Positions 45,489-54,997 of a DNA stretch of 64,000 bases are shown here, piece by piece. The stretch is taken from contig NZ_JBBKTU010000001.1 of the NCBI RefSeq assembly GCF_037892605.1, positions 3,968,001-4,032,000 of the forward strand, given 5' to 3'. The notes beneath the pieces were generated by a model. That model was not told the DNA's origin. It searched no databases and worked only from the letters and a program-made list of their open reading frames with translations. This DNA comes from Lacibacter sp. H407. GTDB taxonomy: Bacteria > Bacteroidota > Bacteroidia > Chitinophagales > Chitinophagaceae. Made by a program: the position numbers and the translations under genes. Every line of letters starts with the position of its first letter. Positions within the stretch are counted from its first letter, which is position 1.

Positions 45489-46073
45489 ATGGATACCATC
45501 TACTATTATTTATTTGGAGGCGCTATTGTTGTTTTTGTAGCATTGGCACTTTATCTGCGTGCAAAAGGGAAAAAAGAATTAATGGAAGAACAACGGCAGT
45601 TGGCATTACAACAACAGGCCCTGCAACAACAGCAGGTAAATGCTCCGGCACCACAACGAAAAGCAACCGTATCAAGTAATCCTGAAATGCTTCGGTTACA
45701 ATTACAGGCGTATGAACGCATTACTATTCTTTGCGAACGCATTGGATTGAACAATTTGTTAGGGCGTTTACCTGTTGTACAACTTTCTGCGCCTGAGCTG
45801 CAGAACCTGATGGTGCAAAGCATTAAAACAGAATTTGAATATAACATCAGCCAGCAATTATATGTATCGGCTCCGGCATGGGATGGTGTTAAAAATCTGA
45901 AAGAGCAAAACATTTTTATTGTGAATGAACTGGCTTCAACCCTTCCACAGGGAGCAACCGGTGTTGATCTCAGTAAAAAAATTGTTGAGCTGTTATCGCA
46001 TGATGAACATGTATCGTTACAAAATATTGTAGCAACACTCATCAACAACGAAGCCAAACAACTGATGGGGTAA
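45489..46073 (+). CDS. DUF7935 membrane-anchored protein
   Basis: A 194-residue protein with one N-terminal membrane helix (about 5-24, [19 protein letters not shown]), a Gln-rich coiled segment (36-52) and a cytoplasmic helical domain containing [20 protein letters not shown], the family signature in Bacteroidota. Function unknown. It precedes the acyl-CoA mutase gene by 26 bases and may form an operon with it. Confidence 0.82.
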   Translation: MDTIYYYLFGGAIVVFVALALYLRAKGKKELMEEQRQLALQQQALQQQQVNAPAPQRKATVSSNPEMLRLQLQAYERITILCERIGLNNLLGRLPVVQLSAPELQNLMVQSIKTEFEYNISQQLYVSAPAWDGVKNLKEQNIFIVNELASTLPQGATGVDLSKKIVELLSHDEHVSLQNIVATLINNEAKQLMG

Positions 46074-46099
46074 CCATCGCTAACGAACGAACTTGCTTT

Positions 46100-47647
46100 A
46101 TGGATGAAAAAAAGATAACTACTGATTCCGGTATTGAGGTGAAACCACTTTATACCGGACAAGGTGAACAGGAACTACCGGGCCAGTTTCCCTTTACACG
46201 TGGCGTACAGCCCGATATGTACAGAGGTAAACTGTGGACCATGCGCCAGTATGCAGGTTTTTCCACTGCTGAAGAAAGCAACAAACGCTATCATTATTTA
46301 TTATCGCAAGGCGTAAGTGGTTTAAGTGTAGCGTTTGATCTGCCTACACAAATTGGTTACGATAGCGATCATGCATTGGCGGAGGGTGAAGTTGGAAAAG
46401 TGGGTGTAGCCATTGACAGTATTGCAGATATTCAAACTTTGTTTGATGGCATTAAGCTGGAAGATGTTTCCACTTCAATGACGATCAACGCCACCGGTTT
46501 TATTCTCCTCTCCTTTTATGTTGCATTGGCAAAGCAACAAGGTGCTGATCTGAAAAAAATTACAGGCACTATACAGAATGATATTTTAAAAGAATACGCT
46601 GCAAGGGGAACATACATTTATCCTCCCAAACCAAGCATGCGCATCATCACTGATATTTTTGAATGGTGCAGTCATGAATTACCAAAGTGGAATACCATTT
46701 CTATCAGCGGTTATCATATCCGAGAAGCGGGCAGCACAGCAGTGCAGGAAATTGCTTTTACATTGGCTAACGGTAAGGCGTACGTGAAGGCAGCACTGGA
46801 AAAAGGATTAGACATTAATGTATTTGGCAAACGTCTCTCCTTCTTCTTTAATGCGCATAACAATTTGTTTGAAGAAGCAGCAAAATTTCGTGCCGCCCGT
46901 CGCATGTGGGCGCACATGATGAAAGAACTTGGTGCAACTGATCCTAAAGCCATGATGTTGCGTTTTCATACACAAACTGGTGGCAGCACGTTAACAGCAC
47001 AGCAACCACTCAATAATATTTCAAGAGTAACCATTCAAACATTAGCTGCAGTGTTGGGCGGCACGCAATCATTACATACCAATGGATATGATGAAGCGTT
47101 GAGTCTGCCTACGGAAGAAGCTGCACGTATTGCATTGCGTACACAGCAGGTGGTTGCATTTGAAAGCGGCGCTCCTGATACGGTTGATCCATTAGCAGGC
47201 AGTTATTATGTAGAAGCACTCACAAATGAAATTGAAAGAATGGCATGGGAACTCATTGCAAAAATTGATGTGATGGGTGGCAGTGTTTCAGCTATTGAAG
47301 AAGGTTTTATACAGGATGAAATTGCACGCAGTGCATACGAATACCAACGTAATATTGAAAACGGTTCGAAAATCATTGTGGGTGTAAATAAATTCGAAGT
47401 AAATGAACCCAATACAACACCTGTTTTCAGAATTGACGACAGTATCCGGGCCATACAAACTGCAAAGCTCAACCAATTAAAAAACAACCGTGATCCCGGC
47501 AAAGTGGATCAATGTCTGCAGGAGATCAACGACCGGGCCGGCAGCGGAGAAAACTTGATGCCAGCCGTTATTACAGCTGTTGAAAACAAATGTACTCTGG
47601 GTGAAATAGCTGATGAATTGAGAGCTGTGTACGGAGAGTATAAATAA
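46100..47647 (+). CDS. Methylmalonyl-CoA mutase-type large subunit without B12 domain
   Basis: The substrate-binding TIM-barrel part of a B12-dependent acyl-CoA mutase, 515 residues. Signatures: [17 protein letters not shown] (its Tyr is a methylmalonyl-CoA mutase hallmark), [54 protein letters not shown] and [15 protein letters not shown]. The C-terminal cobalamin-binding domain (DxHxxG) is missing; it must come from a separate small subunit, not encoded in this window. Substrate (methylmalonyl- or another branched acyl-CoA) is not fixed by sequence. Confidence 0.9.
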   Translation: MDEKKITTDSGIEVKPLYTGQGEQELPGQFPFTRGVQPDMYRGKLWTMRQYAGFSTAEESNKRYHYLLSQGVSGLSVAFDLPTQIGYDSDHALAEGEVGKVGVAIDSIADIQTLFDGIKLEDVSTSMTINATGFILLSFYVALAKQQGADLKKITGTIQNDILKEYAARGTYIYPPKPSMRIITDIFEWCSHELPKWNTISISGYHIREAGSTAVQEIAFTLANGKAYVKAALEKGLDINVFGKRLSFFFNAHNNLFEEAAKFRAARRMWAHMMKELGATDPKAMMLRFHTQTGGSTLTAQQPLNNISRVTIQTLAAVLGGTQSLHTNGYDEALSLPTEEAARIALRTQQVVAFESGAPDTVDPLAGSYYVEALTNEIERMAWELIAKIDVMGGSVSAIEEGFIQDEIARSAYEYQRNIENGSKIIVGVNKFEVNEPNTTPVFRIDDSIRAIQTAKLNQLKNNRDPGKVDQCLQEINDRAGSGENLMPAVITAVENKCTLGEIADELRAVYGEYK

Positions 47648-47731
47648 CCAACTTATCACAATCAGCCCTTCAGCTAATACAGGTTAGCCCGGCAATTTGT
47701 ATATTCATTCATCTTTATTAAAATTTCAACT

Positions 47732-48181
47732 ATGGCATCGAACGATACATCAGCTTCTCCGGTAATGAATGAACATATTGCGGCTTTCCTGAAAGAGCAA
47801 TCGGTTATTTCCATTGCAACTTCTGTAAATGAGGAACCTTATTGTGCCTCTTGCTATTATGCATTTGAGCCAACTGCAAATCTGCTCGTGTTTAAATCGG
47901 ATGCGGACACGAGACATATTGAAGATGCGTTAAAAAACAACCGTGTAGCCGGCACTATTCTTCCTGATAAAATCACAAAAGCCAAAGTGAAGGGCGTACA
48001 GTTTAGTGGAAACTTTTTAAAAGCTGAAGGGCCGATCGGTAAGAAAGCAAAGGAAACCTATCTCAAAAAATTCCCGGTTGCCGGTATCTTCCGTGGCGAT
48101 ATTTGGATGATTGAAATAACACGTGTAAAGTTTACAGATAACACATTGGTGTTTGGAAAAAAGTTGTTGTGGGAACGATAA
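47732..48181 (+). CDS. Pyridoxamine 5'-phosphate oxidase-family flavin-binding protein
   Basis: A 149-residue split-barrel protein: AAFLKEQSVISIATSVNEEP, then YCASCYYAFEPTANLLVFKS and later GVQFSGNFLKAEGPIGKKA. The fold usually binds FMN or F420; many members act on small molecules or heme. It is not the biosynthetic PdxH. Ends at a strong terminator. Confidence 0.8.
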   Translation: MASNDTSASPVMNEHIAAFLKEQSVISIATSVNEEPYCASCYYAFEPTANLLVFKSDADTRHIEDALKNNRVAGTILPDKITKAKVKGVQFSGNFLKAEGPIGKKAKETYLKKFPVAGIFRGDIWMIEITRVKFTDNTLVFGKKLLWER

Positions 48182-48198
48182 TTTTTTCAATATGATTC

Positions 48199-48236
48199 AG
48201 CGGATAACAGTTTTGTTATCCGCTTTTTATTTTTAT
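48199..48236 (+). terminator. Rho-independent terminator
   Basis: AGCGGATAACA-GTTT-TGTTATCCGCT, an 11-bp perfect stem, followed by TTTTATTTTTAT. Confidence 0.92.
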
Positions 48237-48248
48237 ACCTTTCCATAA

Positions 48249-49784
48249 ATGAACCGTTTTATGCTTTTCAAAAAATTGCTGTTTATTCTTCTTATCCTTA
48301 CTTCTGTCAGCACTTCTTTTTCACAACAACCACCTGCCTTCATTACCGATAGCCTTGAAAGCTATATTGAACGTGGCATGAAAGACTGGAATATCCCGGG
48401 GCTTGCCATCACCATTGTAAAAGATGGAAAAATCATTTTCATTAAAGGCTATGGCGTAAAAGAAGTGGGCAAACCTGAAAAAGTTGATGCCAATACATTA
48501 TTCATCATTGCATCAAATTCAAAACTGTTTACAGGCACAAGTCTTGCATTGGCCGAGCACGAAAAGAAATTATCATTGGATGATAAAGTAACAACACATA
48601 TCCCGTGGTTCAGGTTATACGATTCAACCTCAACTAAACTGGCAACGGTAAAAGACATGTTGTGTCATCGTTTAGGTACCAAAACATTTCAGGGTGATTT
48701 CACATTCTGGAACAGTAACCTACCAAAGGATTCTATCATCTGGAAAATGCGTTTACTGAAACCGGAAGGAGAATTTCGTCAGAACTATGGCTACTGTAAT
48801 GCAGGTTTTTTGGTGGCAGGTGAAATTCTGCAAAAGACAACCGGAATTAAATGGGAACAATATGTAAGCGATCGTATGTTGAATCCTATTGGCATGACGA
48901 ATACTTATATGAATACTGCAGGTATGGCTAACCGTAAGAATGTAGCTGTTCCCTACTCCAATTCATTCGGACCGTTAAGCAAACTTCCTTATGACGAAAT
49001 TGATAATCTTGGTCCGGCAACCAGCATGGTGAGTTGTGTGAATGACCTGAGCAAATGGTTGATGTTTCAATTGGACAGCGGCAAGATCAACGGACAAGCA
49101 GTAATTCCATGGCAAGTGTTGCAAAAAACAAGAGATGGAAATATTTTAACCGGCACACGTAAATCGGCTTACTACCCTACCCATTTCCGTGCGTATGGTT
49201 TAGGTGAATACATGACGGATTATAATGGCAAGCAAGTGTATTGGCATACAGGTGGTGCGTTTGGTTTTGTTACCAATGTATGTTTTATACCTGAAGAAAA
49301 ACTCGGCATCAGTATTTTGACCAACAACGATAACCAGAATTTCTTTGAAGCATTACGTTACCAGATCATGGATGCCTACCTAGGTGTTCCATATGTTGAC
49401 AGAAGTAAATTCTTACTACAGTTTCAACAGCAGGATCAGGTGTTGAACGATTCAAAAATGAAAGGCTGGGAAGAACGTGCTAAGAAAAAACCTTCGCTGC
49501 CTGTAAGTGCAGATGCATTTGTTGGGTCGTATTACAATCACGTGTATGGCAACATGCAGATCGTTAAAGAGAATAATGAGTTAACAGTGTTATTGAGTCA
49601 TCACCCAAAACTGAAAGGCAAACTTGAATACATTGACAATAAAAATTTCTTACTTACATGGAACCATCCATCCTACGGAAAGTTTGCAGTGCCATTTGAG
49701 ATCAAGAACAATAAAGTAAGTGCCATTGAAATCAAAGCTTCTGACTTTGTGGAGTATGATGGCTATGTGTTTCTTAAAAAATAA
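48249..49784 (+). CDS. Secreted serine hydrolase, beta-lactamase class C fold
   Basis: A 511-residue protein with a signal peptide (about 1-26, ending STSFSQ). The three penicillin-binding motifs are present: S-x-x-K as Ser89-Lys92 (IASNSKLFTG), Y-x-N as Tyr182-Asn184 (YGYCNAG) and HTGG (third motif, in WHTGGAFGF). A C-terminal beta domain of DUF3471 type follows (about 410-510). This layout fits D-amino-acid or peptide esterase/amidase types more than true beta-lactamases. It lies 27 bases before the M20 peptidase, so the two may act on the same peptides. Confidence 0.9.
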   Translation: MNRFMLFKKLLFILLILTSVSTSFSQQPPAFITDSLESYIERGMKDWNIPGLAITIVKDGKIIFIKGYGVKEVGKPEKVDANTLFIIASNSKLFTGTSLALAEHEKKLSLDDKVTTHIPWFRLYDSTSTKLATVKDMLCHRLGTKTFQGDFTFWNSNLPKDSIIWKMRLLKPEGEFRQNYGYCNAGFLVAGEILQKTTGIKWEQYVSDRMLNPIGMTNTYMNTAGMANRKNVAVPYSNSFGPLSKLPYDEIDNLGPATSMVSCVNDLSKWLMFQLDSGKINGQAVIPWQVLQKTRDGNILTGTRKSAYYPTHFRAYGLGEYMTDYNGKQVYWHTGGAFGFVTNVCFIPEEKLGISILTNNDNQNFFEALRYQIMDAYLGVPYVDRSKFLLQFQQQDQVLNDSKMKGWEERAKKKPSLPVSADAFVGSYYNHVYGNMQIVKENNELTVLLSHHPKLKGKLEYIDNKNFLLTWNHPSYGKFAVPFEIKNNKVSAIEIKASDFVEYDGYVFLKK

Positions 49785-49811
49785 TGTTCAATTCCAACTA
49801 AACAATAAAGC

Positions 49812-51101
49812 ATGATGAGAAAACTATTTTCCTTTATCGTTTTGTGCATTGCTGTTTCATCAGCATCGGCACAAAACATTCAACAACTGATCGATCAGAA
49901 AGCAAAAGCATTATTACCAAAAGTAATTGAGTGGCGCAGGCATCTACATCAAAACCCAGAACTCGGCAACCGTGAGTTTAAAACGATGGAGTACATCGCC
50001 AATCATTTAAGAAGTCTTGGATTGGAAGTTAAAACAGGTGTTGCTAAAACCGGTGTGGTTGCTATACTGAAAGGTGGAAAACCTGGTCCTGTGGTTGCGT
50101 TGCGTGCAGATATTGATGGACTGCCAATCAAAGAACGTGTTGATGTTCCTTACAAATCAACTGTGATGGCTGATTACCTTGGTCAACAAGTTCCCGTAAT
50201 GCATGCCTGCGGACATGATACGCATGTTGCCATTTTAATGGGTACTGCTGAAGTGTTATCGGCTATGAAAAAAGATGTAACAGGTACTGTGAAATTTATT
50301 TTCCAACCGGCAGAAGAAGGTCCTCCCGGCGATGAAGAAGGCGGCGCTGCCTTGATGGTAAAAGAAGGTGTAATGGAAAACCCGAAAGTAGATGCGATTT
50401 TTGGTTTGCACATTTCAGCTGACACAGAAATTGGAAAAATTACATATAAGAGCGGTGCATTTATGGCCAGCAGCGATTGGTTTACGATTAAAGTAAAAGG
50501 GAAAGGAGCACATGGTTCTGCTCCATGGACCGGTATTGATCCCATCATGATCTCCGCACAAATTATTAATGGTTTGCAAACCATCGTAAGCCGTAGTTCC
50601 GACTTAACAAAAGCGCCCGTTGTAATTACAGTAGGTAAATTCAATGGTGGTGTGCGTGAAAATATCATTCCTGAAGAAGTGAGCTTCAGTGGCACGATCC
50701 GCACACTCGACAGTAAAATGCAAAAAGAAGTACATGAAAAAATAAAACAAGTAGCACAAACGATTGCCAGTGCTTATGGTGCAACGGCAGAGGTGGTAAT
50801 CGATACCAAAACATTGGTGACCTATAATACACCTGCACTTGTTACAAATACATTGCCTTCTTTGCAACGGGCAGCAGGCAATGAAAATACAGCAGAAGAA
50901 ACCTGGACAACAGGAGCTGAAGACTTTTCCTATTTCGGTGAAAAGGCTCCCGCATTTTTCTTTAATCTTGGTGGTATGCCAAAAGGTGCACAACCAACCG
51001 GACATCACACACCTGATTTTGTAATTGATGACAGTATGCTTGATGTGGGCGTAAAAGCTTTTTGCAACATTGTATTTGATTATGGGAAGGTGAAGAAGTA
51101 A
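49812..51101 (+). CDS. Secreted M20 metal-dependent amidohydrolase
   Basis: A 429-residue dinuclear-metal hydrolase of the M20D/amidohydrolase type with a signal peptide (MMRKLFSFIVLCIAVSSASAQ). Metal residues: HACGHDTH (Cys133, His135), the catalytic Glu pair in PAEEGPPG, a later His in FGLHISA, and TGHHTPDF near the C-terminus. Relatives cleave N-acyl amino acids (e.g. hippurate, indole-acetyl amino acids). Substrate unknown. Second gene of a likely two-gene operon. Confidence 0.92.
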   Translation: MMRKLFSFIVLCIAVSSASAQNIQQLIDQKAKALLPKVIEWRRHLHQNPELGNREFKTMEYIANHLRSLGLEVKTGVAKTGVVAILKGGKPGPVVALRADIDGLPIKERVDVPYKSTVMADYLGQQVPVMHACGHDTHVAILMGTAEVLSAMKKDVTGTVKFIFQPAEEGPPGDEEGGAALMVKEGVMENPKVDAIFGLHISADTEIGKITYKSGAFMASSDWFTIKVKGKGAHGSAPWTGIDPIMISAQIINGLQTIVSRSSDLTKAPVVITVGKFNGGVRENIIPEEVSFSGTIRTLDSKMQKEVHEKIKQVAQTIASAYGATAEVVIDTKTLVTYNTPALVTNTLPSLQRAAGNENTAEETWTTGAEDFSYFGEKAPAFFFNLGGMPKGAQPTGHHTPDFVIDDSMLDVGVKAFCNIVFDYGKVKK

Positions 51102-51104
51102 GCT

Positions 51105-51134
51105 CTGGTCGGCTCGGCCCTTCGGCCGTCAGAC
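51105..51134. repeat. GC-rich palindromic element
   Basis: CGGCC-CTT-CGGCCG with outer GGTC/GACC arms just past the M20 stop. It looks like a REP-type unit and adjoins the large terminator. Confidence 0.5.
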
Positions 51135-51142
51135 CATGATTA

Positions 51143-51189
51143 TCTATATAAAGAAGCCACATCAAAGCGATGTGGCTTCTTTATATAGA
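51143..51189. terminator. 21-bp perfect-stem bidirectional terminator
   Basis: Arms TCTATATAAAGAAGCCACATC (51143-51163) and its exact complement (51169-51189) enclose a 5-base loop AAAGC between the convergent M20 and LytR-type genes. The AT-rich base of the stem supplies the T-tracts in both directions. Confidence 0.9.
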
Positions 51190-51222
51190 AGGGTTCAGGC
51201 CGCTCCAGCGTCCCGACCCAAA

Positions 51223-51942
51223 TTAGCGTTTCAAAAATTTATTCTTCAACAACTGTTCCATCACTTCATCTTTTTCACTTCGGCTGATGGGAATACGATG
51301 CTCACCAATTCGTATTTCGTTTCCATCAATCGCATCGATCTTAGCCGCATTTACAATAAACGATTTGTGTGTTTTAATAAATTGAACTGCAGGTAAATAT
51401 TCTTCAACCGATTTCATGGTGAGATAGCTGATGTATTTCTTTTCCTTTGTATAAATACATACATAATTCTGCAGCGCTTCCACATACTGTATATCATTGA
51501 AAGCGATGCGTACAAAACGGTTATCGGCCTTGATGTAGAAATCTGTTTGTTGCTCTGTAGTTTCAGCGGCTTTGTTTTGTTGACGCAGTTCGTAATATTC
51601 TTTTGCCTTCATCGCTGCTTTCAGAAAACGATCAAATGAAATGGGCTTCACCAAATAATCCAAGGCATTCAGTTCAAACCCATCCAATGCATATTGCGGA
51701 TATGCCGTTGTAAAAATAACAGGCGGTGCCTGTTGCAATGATTTGAAGAAATCAATGCCGGTGATCTTTGGCATTTGTATATCCAACAGCAACAACTGAA
51801 CTTCACCTTTGCTGATGAGATCGGCTGCTTTCAACGGATGATCAAAGTCTCCCACAAGTTGGAGAAAATCAACATCAGCCACATACTCTCTTAACCCCTT
51901 ACGGGCAAGCGGTTCGTCATCTATGATTACAACATTAATCAT
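51223..51942 (-). CDS. LytTR-family response regulator
   Basis: A 239-residue regulator with a receiver domain (IIDDEPLAR acidic pocket, phospho-acceptor Asp54 in LLLDIQMPKITG) and a C-terminal LytTR DNA-binding domain (about 135-235, FVRIAFNDIQYVEALQNYVC; FIKTHKSFIVNAAKI). Its ATG overlaps the kinase stop codon by one base (TAATG), so the pair is translationally coupled. Confidence 0.95.
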   Translation of the reverse strand: MINVVIIDDEPLARKGLREYVADVDFLQLVGDFDHPLKAADLISKGEVQLLLLDIQMPKITGIDFFKSLQQAPPVIFTTAYPQYALDGFELNALDYLVKPISFDRFLKAAMKAKEYYELRQQNKAAETTEQQTDFYIKADNRFVRIAFNDIQYVEALQNYVCIYTKEKKYISYLTMKSVEEYLPAVQFIKTHKSFIVNAAKIDAIDGNEIRIGEHRIPISRSEKDEVMEQLLKNKFLKR

Positions 51943-52964
51943 TACACTTTCAGTTTTAGATGAACAGAATAAATCTCCGCTCCATTTTGGATATTCAGAT
52001 CATACTTGCCGGGATATAACAATTCCAACCTGCGTTTTACATTCTGCAAGCCAATACCACCGTTTTTCTCTGTACTGATCGCATCTTCTTTTGAATTCTC
52101 TACCATAAAATCCATGGTGCCGTTTGCCTTTGAGAGTTTCACTTTTACATAATTCGTTTCATTACTCCGGTGTGAAATATGTTTGAATGCATTTTCAACA
52201 AAGGATACCAACAATAAAGGTTCAATTGAAAATCCTTTGACCTCGGGTGTTGCTGAAAAATCAACCTGGTATTGGTCATCCTTCCTTAATTTTTGTAACG
52301 CTACATAATCATTTAAAAAATCGATCTCTTTTTCAATGGGTATTTTATCGCCACCTGCTTCATATAACTGGTAACGCAACATATCTGAAAATTTATGCAG
52401 CGCTTCTCTCGCCTCTTTATTTTCTTTATCGATCAAAAAATAAACAGCGTTAATTGAATTGAACAGGAAATGCGGATTGATCTGCGATTTCAAAAAACTC
52501 AACTCTGCTTCTGCTTTTTCCTTTGCCATATCGGCCATCTTTTTTTGCATGGCCGTATAATCAAACATCAGCTTAAATGCAGCACCTGCCAGCACAAGAA
52601 AGAAATGCGGCAGTACATTGTCATACACTCTTCCTTTCCAGTTGCCCGATATATCCAGCAACGCCGGGTTGTTGGTCATGCGGCCAATGATATTCATCTT
52701 CAACAAACTACTTAAAACAATTAAGCTGATGAGTGTAACCGCAAACAAAACATATTTTTTACTGTACAGTAATTTAGGAATGAGAACATAGTTCGTGAAA
52801 TACACCAATGCTGCAAGATCGATCACTTTAATAAGTGTAACTTTAAATGCAGTGGCGGGCAAGCTATAACTTTCGTAACGGAACATGAACCATGTACCGA
52901 ATATGAGCATCCAGATTATTACGTGATGCAGATTATACTTCAAAAAGAATTTTGCATTATGCAT
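51942..52964 (-). CDS. LytS-type sensor histidine kinase
   Basis: A 340-residue membrane kinase: four predicted helices in residues 13-133, then a dimer/phospho-acceptor region with His165 in FLKSQINPHFLFNSIN, and an ATPase domain with N-box VSFVENAFKHIS and G-box KNGGIGLQNVKRRLE. There is no large periplasmic sensor domain, so the signal may act within the membrane. It sits upstream of the LytTR regulator. Confidence 0.93.
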   Translation of the reverse strand: MHNAKFFLKYNLHHVIIWMLIFGTWFMFRYESYSLPATAFKVTLIKVIDLAALVYFTNYVLIPKLLYSKKYVLFAVTLISLIVLSSLLKMNIIGRMTNNPALLDISGNWKGRVYDNVLPHFFLVLAGAAFKLMFDYTAMQKKMADMAKEKAEAELSFLKSQINPHFLFNSINAVYFLIDKENKEAREALHKFSDMLRYQLYEAGGDKIPIEKEIDFLNDYVALQKLRKDDQYQVDFSATPEVKGFSIEPLLLVSFVENAFKHISHRSNETNYVKVKLSKANGTMDFMVENSKEDAISTEKNGGIGLQNVKRRLELLYPGKYDLNIQNGAEIYSVHLKLKV

Positions 52965-53134
52965 ATTTCAAAATAAATGTACAAAATCCACCTGTTAAAA
53001 AGGATTACAGTTCCGGTTGGTTTTTGCTGACGAAATGCAAATCCACCGTTTGTCAAGAAAGAGCTGCAACAGGTGTAAAGAAATTGTGAGAACCGTTTAG
53101 TTTTTGCAAGCTTTGTGGTATTAAACCGTTTTGT

Positions 53135-53779
53135 ATGAATCATATCATCACATTCGTAATTGTTCTATTTATCCATTTGCCGGTAATTTCCTGCGCACAA
53201 CAGCAAACAACGAAGGACATAAAAGTTGATGTTGGTGGTTGCGAAGGATGTAAAGCCATTTACGAAAGCCCCATTCCATTTGAAAAATTAGAATCGATGG
53301 TGTGGCTACCCGATTGGACATTACCCGGACAAAAGCTGGCGGTGAATGGAACCGTTTATAAAGCTGACGGCAAAACACCTGCTGAAGGTGTGATCATCTA
53401 TATTTATCATACCGATCAAACGGGCATATATCCACAAAAGGGAGATGAAAAAGGTTGGGCCAAACGCCATGGTTATTTACGTGGCTGGATGAAGACTGAT
53501 AAGAATGGATTTTATAAATTCTTCACCCTTCGGCCGGGATCTTATCCCGACAGTAAGAATCCTGCACACATTCACATCACCATTAAAGAGCCGGGCAAAC
53601 AGGAATACTGGATCGATGAATTTGTATTTGACAATGATCCTTTTCTTACAACAGAAGAACGTAGCCGTTGCCGAAATCGTGGAGGCAGTGGAATACTTAC
53701 CATGAAACCTGGCGGCAGTTTGGTAAAAGCAGAAAGGAATATTTATTTGGGGAAAAATATTCCGGGTTATCCTTTGTAA
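53135..53779 (+). CDS. Intradiol ring-cleavage dioxygenase-like lipoprotein
   Basis: A 214-residue protein related to protocatechuate/catechol intradiol dioxygenases. The non-heme Fe ligands are visible: Tyr99 (TGIYPQ), Tyr137 (GSYPDSKNPAH), His145 and His147 (AHIHITI). The N-terminus is a lipoprotein-like signal with Cys20 (PVISCAQQ). Secreted intradiol dioxygenases of Bacteroidota are poorly characterised. No aromatic degradation genes are nearby. It may act on plant or humic phenols outside the cytoplasm. Confidence 0.88.
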   Translation: MNHIITFVIVLFIHLPVISCAQQQTTKDIKVDVGGCEGCKAIYESPIPFEKLESMVWLPDWTLPGQKLAVNGTVYKADGKTPAEGVIIYIYHTDQTGIYPQKGDEKGWAKRHGYLRGWMKTDKNGFYKFFTLRPGSYPDSKNPAHIHITIKEPGKQEYWIDEFVFDNDPFLTTEERSRCRNRGGSGILTMKPGGSLVKAERNIYLGKNIPGYPL

Positions 53780-53817
53780 ATGACGTTAACCATTAAACCT
53801 TTAAAAATATTTAAGCA

Positions 53818-54159
53818 TCAGTTGCTTTTAACTTTAGAATCGAATTTTAAGCTTGGATATTTTCTTTTGAACCACATTTCCCATTTGACTAAATCAGAAG
53901 ACGAGAACCGTCGCCAGCCTATATAGCTTCCATCAGGATGTGCTTTGATACTTGTAATTCGCTCCATGTATGTTATAGCAGTACCACAAACAATTGACTT
54001 ATCGTAACCAGCATTTTTTTTCGAAATTGAATCTAAAATATTGTAATAGTAATAAAAAGAATCTACGTCCGAAACTTTGCTTACTTATTGTGAAACTTTG
54101 GTTTGAGCATAGCCGTAAGCACTGAATAAAACAAATCCAGATATCAAAAGATATTTCAT
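53818..54159 (-). pseudogene. Secreted-protein gene broken by one in-frame stop
   Basis: A 114-codon frame starts at ATG 54157-54159 with a normal signal peptide (MKYLLISGFVLFSAYGYAQ), reads Q at codon 24, then has a TAA at codon 25 (54085-54087). It continues without another stop for 88 codons (VSKVSDVDSFYYYYNILDSI, later YIGWRRFSSSDLVKWEMWF) to TGA at 53818-53820. Codon use and residue content stay protein-like after the stop. A single point change, sequencing error or readthrough would explain it. The domain is unknown. Confidence 0.75.
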
Positions 54160-54205
54160 AAAATCGTATTGACCTACTAAAAGAAAGTTCGTATTTGCTG
54201 AATAA

Positions 54206-54889
54206 TTATTTCACCGGATTTCTAGCACCAAACAATAAGCTGCCGATCCGCACCATAGTACTTCCCTCTTCAATTGCAATTTTATAATCACCACTCATGC
54301 CCATCGAAAGAATGGAAAATTGGCTATTGACTATGGGCACATCAGCATACCAGTCAAACAATGATTTCAACGAACGAAGCTCACCTCTTACTTTTTCCAA
54401 ATCATCGCTGAACGATGCCATCCCCATAAAACCACAAACACGAACATTCTTCAGCTCATGCAATCCGTCTGAATTTTTATTATAGATCGTTTTCAACTCA
54501 TCTTCACTTAACCCGAACTTTGTTTCTTCCTGTGCAATATGCACCTGCAACAGTACATCGATCACACGGTTGTTCTTCCCTGCTTCTTTGTTGATCTCCT
54601 TGAGCAATTTGAAACTATCAACACCATGGATCAACTGCACAAACGGTGCAATGTATTTCACTTTATTGCTTTGCAGGTGTCCGATATAATGCCAACGGAT
54701 ATCCTTGGGCAGCCGGGCCTGTTTATCCACCAACTCCTGTACATAATTTTCGCCAAAGTCACGTTGACCTAATTCGTATAATGCAAGAATGTCTTCAACA
54801 GGTTTGATTTTACTAATGGCCACCAATGTAACCTGCTTTACTTCTAATTCCTGCTTGATCGATTGATATGCTTCTGTATTAACTGCCAT
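54206..54889 (-). CDS. yggS: YggS-family PLP homeostasis protein
   Basis: A 227-residue PLP-binding protein with the family start (LVAISKIKPVEDI, Lys27 as PLP lysine), RDFGENYVQELVDK, IRWHYIGHLQSNKVKYI and LSMGMSGDYKIAIEEGSTMV, ending MVRIGSLLFGARN. It buffers PLP and amino-acid pools; no catalysis is known. Confidence 0.96.
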   Translation of the reverse strand: MAVNTEAYQSIKQELEVKQVTLVAISKIKPVEDILALYELGQRDFGENYVQELVDKQARLPKDIRWHYIGHLQSNKVKYIAPFVQLIHGVDSFKLLKEINKEAGKNNRVIDVLLQVHIAQEETKFGLSEDELKTIYNKNSDGLHELKNVRVCGFMGMASFSDDLEKVRGELRSLKSLFDWYADVPIVNSQFSILSMGMSGDYKIAIEEGSTMVRIGSLLFGARNPVK

Positions 54890-54907
54890 TGTATTCGTAA
54901 GTGAGTT

Positions 54908-54943
54908 GCAAAAATAAAAGCTAATGAATTAACTCATTAGCTT
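54908..54943 (-). promoter_or_regulatory. Overlapping acyl-CoA dehydrogenase terminator and yggS promoter
   Basis: Read on the minus strand, AAGCTAATGA-GTTAAT-TCATTAGCTT (10-bp stem, 54918-54943) runs into TTTATTTTTGC. The T-run also contains TATTTTTGC (54908-54916), a perfect -7 element for yggS. Confidence 0.7.
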
Positions 54944-54956
54944 AATTAGGTTTGGG

Positions 54957-54992
54957 CCATGCTCCGTAGTTTCCCTTTGGGGAGATTTAGAG
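54957..54992. repeat. Dispersed C/G-rich repeat
   Basis: On the minus strand CCCTCTAAATCTCCCC-AAAGGG, a CT-rich arm with a short dyad. It resembles the palindrome inside thrC and lies just past the acyl-CoA dehydrogenase stop. Confidence 0.5.
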
Positions 54993-54997
54993 GGTTT

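Noticed and set aside
45551-46162. 203-codon frame opposite the DUF7935 gene
   Set aside because: Cys/Ser/Arg-rich composition typical of an antisense shadow; the sense gene has a perfect promoter.
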